A stretch of DNA of 13,943 nucleotides, from positions 11,113 through 25,055 of the forward strand of contig PKWQ01000154.1 in NCBI GenBank assembly GCA_003133265.1, read 5' to 3'. The notes beneath the pieces are model-generated. The model ran no database searches, had not been told where the DNA came from, and saw only the letters and a list, made by a program, of their open reading frames with translations. Made by a program: the position numbers and the translations under genes. This document shows, one piece after another, positions 1 through 6,301 of the stretch (its first letter is position 1; each line of letters begins with the position of its first letter). This DNA is from Acetobacteraceae bacterium. GTDB taxonomy: Bacteria > Pseudomonadota > Alphaproteobacteria > Acetobacterales > Acetobacteraceae.

Positions 1-255
1 GGCGTGGAAGTGCCGCTGACCGGGGGCGAATACGATCTTCTGGTGGCGCTGGTGGACCGGGCGAACCGGGTGCTGACGCGCGACATGCTGCTGGACCTGC
101 TGCGCGGGCGCCAAGCCGGGCCGTTCGATCGTGCGATCGATGTCGCCATCTCTCGCCTGCGCCGCAAGCTGGAGGATGACGGCCGGCACGCGCAGCTGAT
201 CAAGACCGTGCGCGGCGGCGGCTACGTGCTGGCGGCAACGGTGGAACGCGCATGA
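1..255 (+). CDS. OmpR/PhoB-type response regulator, C-terminal DNA-binding domain (5' end missing)
   Basis: The reading frame is open from the left edge and ends at TGA 253-255, giving the last 84 residues of a protein whose receiver domain lies outside the window. What remains is a winged-helix DNA-binding domain of the OmpR/PhoB family. It shows the LTGGEYDLLVAL helix, the VLTRDMLLDLL helix, the recognition helix around AIDVAISRLRRKLEDD and the C-terminal wing with KTVRGGGYVLA. By family knowledge it would bind tandem promoter sites after phosphorylation of an Asp in the missing part. The stop overlaps the start of the downstream kinase gene (ATGA at 252-255), so the two are almost certainly co-transcribed and translationally coupled. 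The target genes cannot be told from this window. Confidence 0.95.
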   Translation, partial: GVEVPLTGGEYDLLVALVDRANRVLTRDMLLDLLRGRQAGPFDRAIDVAISRLRRKLEDDGRHAQLIKTVRGGGYVLAATVERA

Positions 256-1589
256 AGCTGCGTCTGTGGCCGCGCAGCCTGGCGGCACGTACCGCCACGG
301 TGCTGCTGATCGGCCTGGTGATCGTACAGGGCGCCGGCCTGACCATCCACGCGCTCGATCGGCTCGATCTGCAACGCTTCGCCCAGATGCGGGAAATCAC
401 CATGCGCATGATGGGCGTCTATCGCGCCGTGGCGCCGGTGCCGGCGGAGGAGACGGAGCGGAAGCTTTCGGAGATCTGGCTGCCGCCCGGTTTAACCGCC
501 ACGCTGTCGCCGAACCCTCCCACGGCGCCGTTGCCGATCGACTCCTCGCCCGCCGAACGCCTGGTGCGGGTGAATTTGAACATGGTGCCGATGCCCGCGA
601 TACTCCGCCCGCAAGAGATCCGCGTGCTTGGCGGGCCGCAGGAGCGGCGGATGGTCGTCGGCCTGCACATGCCGAACGGCGTCTGGCTGAACATCGCCGC
701 GCCAATCGCGCCGCTGCGGCCCTGGCATTCCCCCGGCTTCCTCACCGCTTTCCTGGGGATGACCGTGGCGGCGGCGTTGCTCACCTTATGGGCGGTGCGC
801 CGGCTGACATTGCCGGTGCGCACGCTCGCCGCCGCGGCCGAGGCGCTGGGGCGCGATGTGAACGCCCCGCCGTTGCCCGAGGCCGGGCCGCTGGAGGTCG
901 CCACCGCCGCCGCCGCCTTCAACACCATGGCCGCGCGCATCCGCCGCTTCGTGCAGGACCGCACGGAGATGCTGACCGCCATCGGCCACGATCTGCGCAC
1001 GCCGATCACCCGGCTGAAGCTGCGCGCGGAGTTCATGGAAGACGAGGAACTGCGGCGGAAGATGCTGGCCGATCTCGACGAGTTGGAATCGATGGTCTCC
1101 GCGACCCTGGCTTTCGGCCGCGACGCCAGCACCACCGAGCCGGTCTCGGCAATCGATCTGGCGGAGTTGCTGCGTACCGTGCTGGACGAAGCGGGCGATG
1201 CGCGGCCGGAAGCGGCGGACCGGCTGAGCTTCAGCGGCCCGCCGCATCTGACCGTGCGGGTCCGCCCGCTCTCGCTCAAGCGCGCGCTGAGCAATCTGGT
1301 AACGAACGCACTGACCTATGGGGCCAGCGCCACGGTGCGTCTGATCCCGGCGTCTCAGGGGATGCTGCGGATCGAGATCGAGGATGACGGTCCGGGCATC
1401 CCGGCCAGCGACCTGGATCGGGTGTTCGAGCCGTTCTACCGGGTGGAGGCGAGCCGCAACAACGAGACCGGCGGGGTCGGCCTCGGTCTGCCGATCGCGC
1501 GCAACATCCTGCGCGCCCATGGCGGCGACGTGACCCTGGCCAACCGGCCGACCGGCGGGGCGCGGGCGGTGGTGACGCTGCCGGCATAA
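252..1589 (+). CDS. Sensor histidine kinase, EnvZ-like (two TM, HAMP, HisKA, HATPase)
   Basis: This 445-residue inner-membrane sensor kinase is the partner of the overlapping response regulator. A first membrane helix lies at about residues 14-34 and a second at about 162-182, enclosing a periplasmic region of roughly 125 residues with no recognised domain. A HAMP linker follows (about 183-235). The phospho-acceptor motif is IGHDLRTPITRLKLR, with His246. The ATP-binding domain shows an N box (SNLVTNALTYG, Asn348 and Asn352), a G1 box DDGPGIP (378-384), an F box FEPFYR (392-397) and a G2 box GVGLGLPIA (408-416). All catalytic motifs are intact and the length is normal for an EnvZ-type kinase. 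The ATG at 252 is chosen because it gives the usual 4-bp overlap with the regulator. The stimulus is unknown. Confidence 0.96.
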   Translation: MKLRLWPRSLAARTATVLLIGLVIVQGAGLTIHALDRLDLQRFAQMREITMRMMGVYRAVAPVPAEETERKLSEIWLPPGLTATLSPNPPTAPLPIDSSPAERLVRVNLNMVPMPAILRPQEIRVLGGPQERRMVVGLHMPNGVWLNIAAPIAPLRPWHSPGFLTAFLGMTVAAALLTLWAVRRLTLPVRTLAAAAEALGRDVNAPPLPEAGPLEVATAAAAFNTMAARIRRFVQDRTEMLTAIGHDLRTPITRLKLRAEFMEDEELRRKMLADLDELESMVSATLAFGRDASTTEPVSAIDLAELLRTVLDEAGDARPEAADRLSFSGPPHLTVRVRPLSLKRALSNLVTNALTYGASATVRLIPASQGMLRIEIEDDGPGIPASDLDRVFEPFYRVEASRNNETGGVGLGLPIARNILRAHGGDVTLANRPTGGARAVVTLPA

Positions 1590-1594
1590 TTGGT

Positions 1595-1634
1595 GCGGCC
1601 GAGCCGCCTCGGATTCCGGGGGCGGCCCGGCCGC
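1595..1634. terminator. Strong hairpin between convergent genes, possible bidirectional terminator
   Basis: An outer 7-bp stem (GCGGCCG 1595-1601 with CGGCCGC 1628-1634), one A/C mismatch, and an inner 6-bp stem (GCCGCC 1603-1608 with GGCGGC 1621-1626) close a 12-nt loop. It fills the 52-bp gap between the convergent kinase and binding-protein genes. Neither flank has a T-run, so it is not a classical intrinsic terminator. It may block read-through or stabilise the 3' ends of both transcripts. The fold is seen; the role is inferred. Confidence 0.5.
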
Positions 1635-1641
1635 TGTCAGG

Positions 1642-2985
1642 TTACCGCACGAAGCCCTCCAACTCCTCCTTGGCCCAGGCAATCGACTGCTCGATCGACT
1701 GTCCGGAGAACAGCTTCGCCACCATGGTGGGGATGGTGCCCCGGCTCCACATCTGCACGGCGATGTCGGGCGGCGCCGCGGAGCCGGTGATGTAGTATTT
1801 CGCATCGTGCCAGGGCCGGACGGGGTAGTTGAAGACCGTTCCCTTCGGCGGCTCGACGTCGGCCCACACCGGAAAGTTGGCCATCGATTTGAACGGGGGG
1901 ATGTCGTAGCCGACGACCGCCGTACACAATGTTTCCACCTGCGGGCGTTCCATCAGGTAGTGGATCAGTTCCTTCGCCGCGGTCTTGTTCTGGGCGAACT
2001 TCCAGACGCCCCAGAAATACGGACGGTGCGGCACCAGGCGGCCTTTTGGCCCCATCGGATTGGGAAAGGTCCAGCAATCCGCCGCCACCGCCGGCGCGTC
2101 GCGCTTGGCCACCGCCCAGGCGGAGGGCGGGTTCCAGATCAGCGCGCTCTTGCCGGAGATCAGCGCCCGGTTGTTGGACGCATCGTCGTAGCTCACCGAG
2201 TCCGCCGGCAGGAAGGGGACCAGCTTCTTGGCATATTCCAGCACATGCCGGACGCTGTCGGAATCGACCGTGATCTTGCCTTCGCCGTCGACCAGATCGG
2301 CGCCGAACGCGCCGAAGATGGCCCCCCAGGTCTGCACCGAGTCGGTGGTCTGTCCCATCCCCAGGGCAAACCCGTAGCCGGCCTTGTGGCATGCCTCGGC
2401 GGCCCGCAGGAACGTGTCGTAGGTCCAGGCGGCGGCGTCCGACGGTTTGCCCTCATGCGCCGGATACATCGCCTGCACGTCGATCCCGGCATATTGCTTC
2501 AACATGCTGATGCGCGCGCAGGACGCCAGCGGCGAGGAGCCGGAGCCGGTCGGCACCGCCATCCAGTGCCCCTTCGCCTTGGCGAGATACTCGACGCCCT
2601 CGATGGTCGGGCCGTACTTGTCGATCAGCGCCTTCATTATATCGTCCACCGGCTCCAGCTTCTCGGCCCATTGCTGGACGGTCCACATGCCGAAGGCGTA
2701 GGCGTCGTGGCCGGTGCCGGCCATGGCCTCGGCCGACATGCTGACGTCGATCTTGTTGCCGGTCGTGGTGAGGAAGTCGATTTCCACATCGACCTTGTTC
2801 TTCTCCGCCCAGACGGCGGCCACCTTGCGCATTGCGTCGTTGCCGGCGGGAACCCAGTGATCCCACATGGCGAACGTCAGCTTGCCGGCGGCGCCGGCGG
2901 TGCGGATGTGAACCAGTGGCAGCGCGGTCGCGGCAACGCCCAGCTTCAGGGCATTGCGGCGCGTGATGCGACGCGGTTTGCTCAT
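1642..2985 (-). CDS. ABC transporter substrate-binding protein, family 1 (sugar type), Tat-exported
   Basis: This 447-residue periplasmic solute-binding protein resembles family 1 (MalE/UgpB-like) extracellular binding proteins. The N-terminus carries a twin-arginine export signal, TRRNALKLG at residues 8-16, then a hydrophobic stretch and a likely cleavage near residue 33 (AGAA). The mature part begins KLTFAMWDHWVPAGN, a typical first beta strand for this fold. Trp-rich and aromatic segments (FGMWTVQQW, PHRPYFWGVWKF) would suit a polyol, sugar or similar ligand, but the substrate cannot be named. No permease or ATPase gene adjoins it, so it must either pair with membrane components elsewhere or act alone. 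The start has a GGGGAG ribosome site about 10 nt upstream. A hairpin separates it from the racemase-fold gene on the same strand, so it probably has its own promoter. Confidence 0.9.
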   Translation of the reverse strand: MSKPRRITRRNALKLGVAATALPLVHIRTAGAAGKLTFAMWDHWVPAGNDAMRKVAAVWAEKNKVDVEIDFLTTTGNKIDVSMSAEAMAGTGHDAYAFGMWTVQQWAEKLEPVDDIMKALIDKYGPTIEGVEYLAKAKGHWMAVPTGSGSSPLASCARISMLKQYAGIDVQAMYPAHEGKPSDAAAWTYDTFLRAAEACHKAGYGFALGMGQTTDSVQTWGAIFGAFGADLVDGEGKITVDSDSVRHVLEYAKKLVPFLPADSVSYDDASNNRALISGKSALIWNPPSAWAVAKRDAPAVAADCWTFPNPMGPKGRLVPHRPYFWGVWKFAQNKTAAKELIHYLMERPQVETLCTAVVGYDIPPFKSMANFPVWADVEPPKGTVFNYPVRPWHDAKYYITGSAAPPDIAVQMWSRGTIPTMVAKLFSGQSIEQSIAWAKEELEGFVR

Positions 2986-3031
2986 GACGATAGACTCCCC
3001 CTGCGCGGCCGATTGATTGTTCCGCCGCTGT

Positions 3032-3065
3032 TATGTTTCAGCACATACGCGGGCCGTGGCCCGCG
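3032..3065. promoter_or_regulatory. Inverted repeats in the leader of the binding-protein gene
   Basis: Two dyads lie 50-80 bp upstream of the binding-protein start. The first is TATGT (3032-3036), a 6-nt spacer and ACATA (3043-3047). The second is CGCGGGCC (3048-3055), a GT spacer and GGCCCGCG (3058-3065). They abut each other. The first has the size of an operator for a dimeric regulator; the second could be a leader hairpin. No regulator gene is nearby and function is a guess. Confidence 0.3.
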
Positions 3066-3163
3066 ATCGGATCGCTGGGCGAGGGGGCTCACGAAGGCTG
3101 TCTTGCGAGACCCTTCACTCGAGCGGGCCGCAGTATGCCGGGAAATCGGCCGTCAAGCCCGGA

Positions 3164-3195
3164 TAAAATGCGGTTGGCGGTTACTCTCCCGCCAA
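3164..3195 (-). terminator. Putative intrinsic terminator after the TPP enzyme/racemase-fold pair
   Basis: Read on the minus strand, the stop codon of the racemase-fold gene (3214) is followed after 18 nt by a perfect 7-bp stem, TTGGCGG with CCGCCAA (3189-3195 and 3174-3180), around an 8-nt loop, and then by CCGCATTTTATC. The stem with a short T-run fits a modest intrinsic terminator. It would end the two-gene transcript before the binding-protein gene. The T-run is only four bases long, so some read-through is likely. Confidence 0.5.
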
Positions 3196-3213
3196 TGCCG
3201 CCAGATCCAACGG

Positions 3214-3867
3214 TCAGGCCGCCAACAGCAGCCGGCGCAGCTTGCGCACGGCGGAATCGGGTGTGGTCAGCACCGGCTTTCCGGTCGCCGCCGCCACCGC
3301 CCCCGCCGCGCGGGCCAGGCTGAACTGGGCCAGCGCGATCACGTCGCACCCCGCGATCTCTCCGGCTGCCCTGGCTGCCGCCGCGTCGTGCTCCGGCCCG
3401 TTGCCGCGATCCAGTGCCTCCAGCGCCGCCGCCGCCAGACATGGTTGCACCTGCACGCCGGGCGATGTCGCCACGAACTCCGCCGGCATGGTCGCCAGCG
3501 TCGGCGCGAAGCTGGCCAGCAGGCCGATCCGCGCCAGCGGGCCACTGAAGGCAATCGCCTCCTCGATCATCGCCTCGTTCGGCTTCAGCACCGGGATCGG
3601 CGCCAGCGCCGCCGCGCAGGCATCGATGCATGGCCCGAAGGCGGAGCAGGTGAACAGAATGGCATCCGCCCCGCAGCGCACCGCGTAGCGCGACAGGTCC
3701 AGGAATCGCTCGGTCATTGCCGGGCTGAGTGCGCCGTCGCGCGCCAGATCGGCGGATAGCGAGTCGTCCAGCAGATTGACCAGCCGGGCTTCCGGCCAGA
3801 GCCGGGAAAATGCCTCCTCGATCGGCGCGATCGAGTGCTTCAGCGCGTGAATCAGGGCGATGCGCAT
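3214..3867 (-). CDS. Asp/Glu/hydantoin racemase-fold protein with an altered second active site
   Basis: This 217-residue protein starts MRIALIHALKHSIAPIEEAF, which fits the first Rossmann-like half of the Asp/Glu racemase superfamily. The first catalytic cysteine motif is present as LFTCSAFGPC (Cys74, with a further Cys80). The second half should carry a cysteine in a pattern like (I/V)LxCT; here the aligned segment reads DVIALAQFSLA, with Gln181 in place of Cys. A normal two-base racemase mechanism is therefore unlikely. Relatives with a single cysteine, such as arylmalonate decarboxylase, catalyse decarboxylation, but they keep the other cysteine. The start codon shares one base with the stop of the TPP enzyme (TGATG, 3865-3869), implying translational coupling and a shared pathway. 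An in-frame extension of 22 codons upstream is rejected because it would overlap that gene. Confidence 0.85.
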   Translation of the reverse strand: MRIALIHALKHSIAPIEEAFSRLWPEARLVNLLDDSLSADLARDGALSPAMTERFLDLSRYAVRCGADAILFTCSAFGPCIDACAAALAPIPVLKPNEAMIEEAIAFSGPLARIGLLASFAPTLATMPAEFVATSPGVQVQPCLAAAALEALDRGNGPEHDAAAARAAGEIAGCDVIALAQFSLARAAGAVAAATGKPVLTTPDSAVRKLRRLLLAA

Positions 3868-5552
3868 CAGGGCATGGTCCCGCCCAGTTCGTATCGGCGC
3901 CAGGCGCTCATTTGCAACGCCGAGGTCTTGCAATGCACCACCACCGGCCTGGTCTTCACCGCGAAGGCGCGCGCGATCCCCTCGGCCACCTCGGACTCAT
4001 CGGTGATGGTGATGCCCTCGGCACCGAAGGATCGGCCCCAGGCGGCAAAATCGGGGTTGGTCAGGCGGGTGGAGTCCATGAACGGCCGCCCCGGATAGCG
4101 GACGTAGGAATGCATGCCGATCGTGCCATACATCGAATTGTCGGAGATGATGACGATCGGGTTGCCGCCGTACTGGAACGCGGTGGCAAGCTCGTTGCCG
4201 GCCATCAAGGTGCCGCCGTCGCCCATGAACGCGACCACCTGCTTGCCGGGCCGGCGCAGGGTGGCGGCAACCGCCATCGGCATGCCCGAGCCCATCGCGC
4301 CCACCACCGAGGACAGGAAGATCTGCCCCGGCTTGAAGCTGATATAGCGGTGGATATAGGAGCCGAAATTGCCGGCATCCGAGGTCACGGTCGCATCCGG
4401 CGCCAGGTGCTTGTCGACCTCGCACACCACGGCGGCGAAGTTCACGCCGTCGGTGGTCGGCTCCCAGGTCTTGGCCAGCAATTTGCGATGGATGGCGTGC
4501 AGCCCGGCCACCCAGCCGCGCCGCTTTTCCGCCCCCGCCGGCGCACCGCGCGCCAGCAGGCCCTTCACCACCTCATAGGGCGAGCAGGCGATGCCCAGAT
4601 CGGGCCGCCACACCCGGCCGATCTCGTTCGGATCGGGCCAGACATGCACGAACGGCAGCTGCGGCTGCGGGGCGGCGGGGAAGCTGTAGGATTGGCTGAC
4701 CGAATCCGTCATCCGCTCGCCCAGGCTGATCATCAGGTCGGCCTTCTTCATCTCGGTGATCAGGTCGCGCGGCACGCGGATGCCCATGTAGCCGCCATAG
4801 TTCGGGTGCGCCGCGTCGAACAATTGCGGCCGGCGATGCGTCGGGCAGACCGGCAGCATCCAGCTTTCCGCCAGTTGGCGCAGGTCGGTGGTCACCGCCC
4901 CGTCGAACAGCGAATCCTGCACCATCGCGCCGCCGACCAGCACCAGCGGCCGTTCCGCCTTGGCCAGCATGTCCGCGAGCTGGTCCAGGTCCTGCCCGCG
5001 CGGTCCGGCCATCGGGCGAGGGCGGGGCAGGTTCACCTCCGCATCGGTGGTCTCGTCGAAGATGTCCTCCGGCAGGATCACCGCCACCGGCCCGGGCGTG
5101 CCGTTCTCCGCGATATGGAACGCCCGCGCGATCGCTTCCGATGCCTGCTCCGGCTCGTTCACCTCGATCACCAGCTTGGTGACGTCGGCGAGCAGCCTGG
5201 AATAATTCTGCTCCTGCAAGGCCTGGCGGCCGAAATCCTTGCGCTCGACCTGACCGACCAGGATCACCATCGGCGTCGCGTCGTGGAACGCCGAATGCAG
5301 CGAGACCATCGCGTTCGACAGTCCGGGGCCGCGCGAGACCATGCACACGCCGGCACGGTTGCGCAGCCGTCCGTCCGCCACCGCCATGAAGCCCGCGCCG
5401 CCTTCGTGCCGGCAGACCACCACGCGGAGCGAGTTCAGGTCCGACAGCGCATTGGTTAGCCCGATATAGCTCTCGCCGGGGACGCAGAAGATTTGATCGA
5501 TGTCGTGGGCTTCCAGGCTTTCCGCCAGCAGGCGGGCAACGGTACGGCTCAT
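3867..5552 (-). CDS. Thiamine pyrophosphate-dependent enzyme, acetolactate synthase-like
   Basis: This 561-residue cytoplasmic enzyme has the three-domain TPP fold. The N-terminal pyrimidine-binding domain carries the catalytic glutamate in CRHEGGAGFMA (Glu50), preceded by FCVPGESYIGL. A central domain spans about residues 185-335. The C-terminal diphosphate domain shows the Mg/TPP motif GDGGTLMAGNE (444-454), ending at Asp471-Asn472. It resembles the large subunit of acetolactate synthase and related 2-oxoacid decarboxylases or synthases, but no small regulatory subunit gene is nearby. Branched-chain amino acid synthesis is therefore not the obvious role. The start at 5552 is supported by CGAGGAGA 8 nt upstream; a longer in-frame ATG at 5699 would run into the divergent gene. 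Overlap with the racemase-fold gene suggests both act on the same oxo- or dicarboxylic acid route. The exact substrate is not visible. Confidence 0.92.
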   Translation of the reverse strand: MSRTVARLLAESLEAHDIDQIFCVPGESYIGLTNALSDLNSLRVVVCRHEGGAGFMAVADGRLRNRAGVCMVSRGPGLSNAMVSLHSAFHDATPMVILVGQVERKDFGRQALQEQNYSRLLADVTKLVIEVNEPEQASEAIARAFHIAENGTPGPVAVILPEDIFDETTDAEVNLPRPRPMAGPRGQDLDQLADMLAKAERPLVLVGGAMVQDSLFDGAVTTDLRQLAESWMLPVCPTHRRPQLFDAAHPNYGGYMGIRVPRDLITEMKKADLMISLGERMTDSVSQSYSFPAAPQPQLPFVHVWPDPNEIGRVWRPDLGIACSPYEVVKGLLARGAPAGAEKRRGWVAGLHAIHRKLLAKTWEPTTDGVNFAAVVCEVDKHLAPDATVTSDAGNFGSYIHRYISFKPGQIFLSSVVGAMGSGMPMAVAATLRRPGKQVVAFMGDGGTLMAGNELATAFQYGGNPIVIISDNSMYGTIGMHSYVRYPGRPFMDSTRLTNPDFAAWGRSFGAEGITITDESEVAEGIARAFAVKTRPVVVHCKTSALQMSAWRRYELGGTMP

Positions 5553-5697
5553 TATGTCTGTCTCCTCGGTCCGGGGAGCGCCTCTCGCGGCGGCGCTTGC
5601 GGTCACGATAGAGCCGGCCGCGGGATCAGGCCAGACGCCGCGGTTGCTGCCGGCGCCCGGGCGTGGCATGGCAGCCGCCGAGAAAAGGACACTTCGC

Positions 5698-6276
5698 ATG
5701 CTCCGCCGCCTCTATGCCCGCATGATCGCGCTTTCGGCCTCGCCCAACGCGCCCTGGTGGCTGGTCGCGATCGCGTTCGCGGAAGCGAGCTTCTTTCCGA
5801 TCCCGCCCGATCCGCTGCTGATCCTGATGGCGCTGGCCCGGCCACGGCGCGCCTGGATGCTTGCCGGGATCTGCACAATCGCCTCGGTCGCCGGCGGCGC
5901 GCTCGGCTACCTGATCGGCTATGCCTTGTTCAACGAGATTGCCCGGCCGATCCTCGCCACCTATGGCTACGGCGAGAAATTCGCCGCCTTCCAGGCGACA
6001 TTCGCCGAGTACGGGGTATGGATCATCCTGTTCAAGGGCCTGACGCCGATCCCCTACAAGATCGTCACCATCGCCTGCGGCGCGGCGGCGTTCAGCTTCC
6101 CGAAATTCATGGCCGCGAGCCTGGTCACGCGCGGGGCGCGCTTCTTCCTGGTCGCCGCGCTGCTGCGCCGCTATGGCGAGCCGGTGCGCGACTTCATCGA
6201 GCGCCGGCTGACCCTGGTGACCTGCGGCATCGCCGCCGGGGTGGTGGGCGGCTTCCTGCTGCTGAAGGTGCTGTAG
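5698..6276 (+). CDS. YqaA/DedA-family (SNARE-associated) inner-membrane protein
   Basis: This is a 192-residue hydrophobic protein with about four to five membrane segments. It shows the DedA-family pattern: an N-terminal helix with an acidic residue followed by FFPIPPDPLLI (about residues 32-42), and later GLTPIPYKIVTIACG, a re-entrant-type segment, then a conserved basic region (TRGARFFLVAALLRRYG). The short length fits the YqaA subgroup. DedA proteins are linked to lipid-carrier or phospholipid translocation and membrane homeostasis, but a specific job here is unproven. The ATG at 5698 is preferred over 5668 because AAAAGGA lies about 8 nt before it. It is divergent from the TPP enzyme (145-bp gap) and converges on prpE with 25 bp between the stops. 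Confidence 0.88.
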   Translation: MLRRLYARMIALSASPNAPWWLVAIAFAEASFFPIPPDPLLILMALARPRRAWMLAGICTIASVAGGALGYLIGYALFNEIARPILATYGYGEKFAAFQATFAEYGVWIILFKGLTPIPYKIVTIACGAAAFSFPKFMAASLVTRGARFFLVAALLRRYGEPVRDFIERRLTLVTCGIAAGVVGGFLLLKVL

Positions 6277-6301
6277 GGCCGCTGTCCGTTCCCCTCGTTG
6301 G

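Noticed and set aside
266..1387. 373-codon open frame overlapping the histidine kinase in another frame
   Set aside because: The kinase frame has all catalytic boxes; this one is an Arg/Ala/Gly-rich shadow.
1807..3759. 650-codon open frame on the plus strand
   Set aside because: It lies antisense to the binding-protein and racemase-fold genes, crosses their intergenic gap, and is rich in Arg, Gly and His with no domain. High GC makes such long shadow frames common.
3810..5459. 549-codon open frame on the plus strand
   Set aside because: Antisense to the TPP enzyme, which has clear catalytic motifs; the His/Arg/Gly-rich translation is typical of a shadow frame.
5654..5663. CGCCCGGGCG palindrome upstream of the DedA-type gene
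   Set aside because: A 10-bp G/C-only palindrome is expected by chance at this base composition.
5553..5699. 49-codon N-terminal extension of the TPP enzyme
   Set aside because: It would overlap the divergent DedA-type gene start, lacks family similarity, and the start at 5552 has a good CGAGGAGA site.
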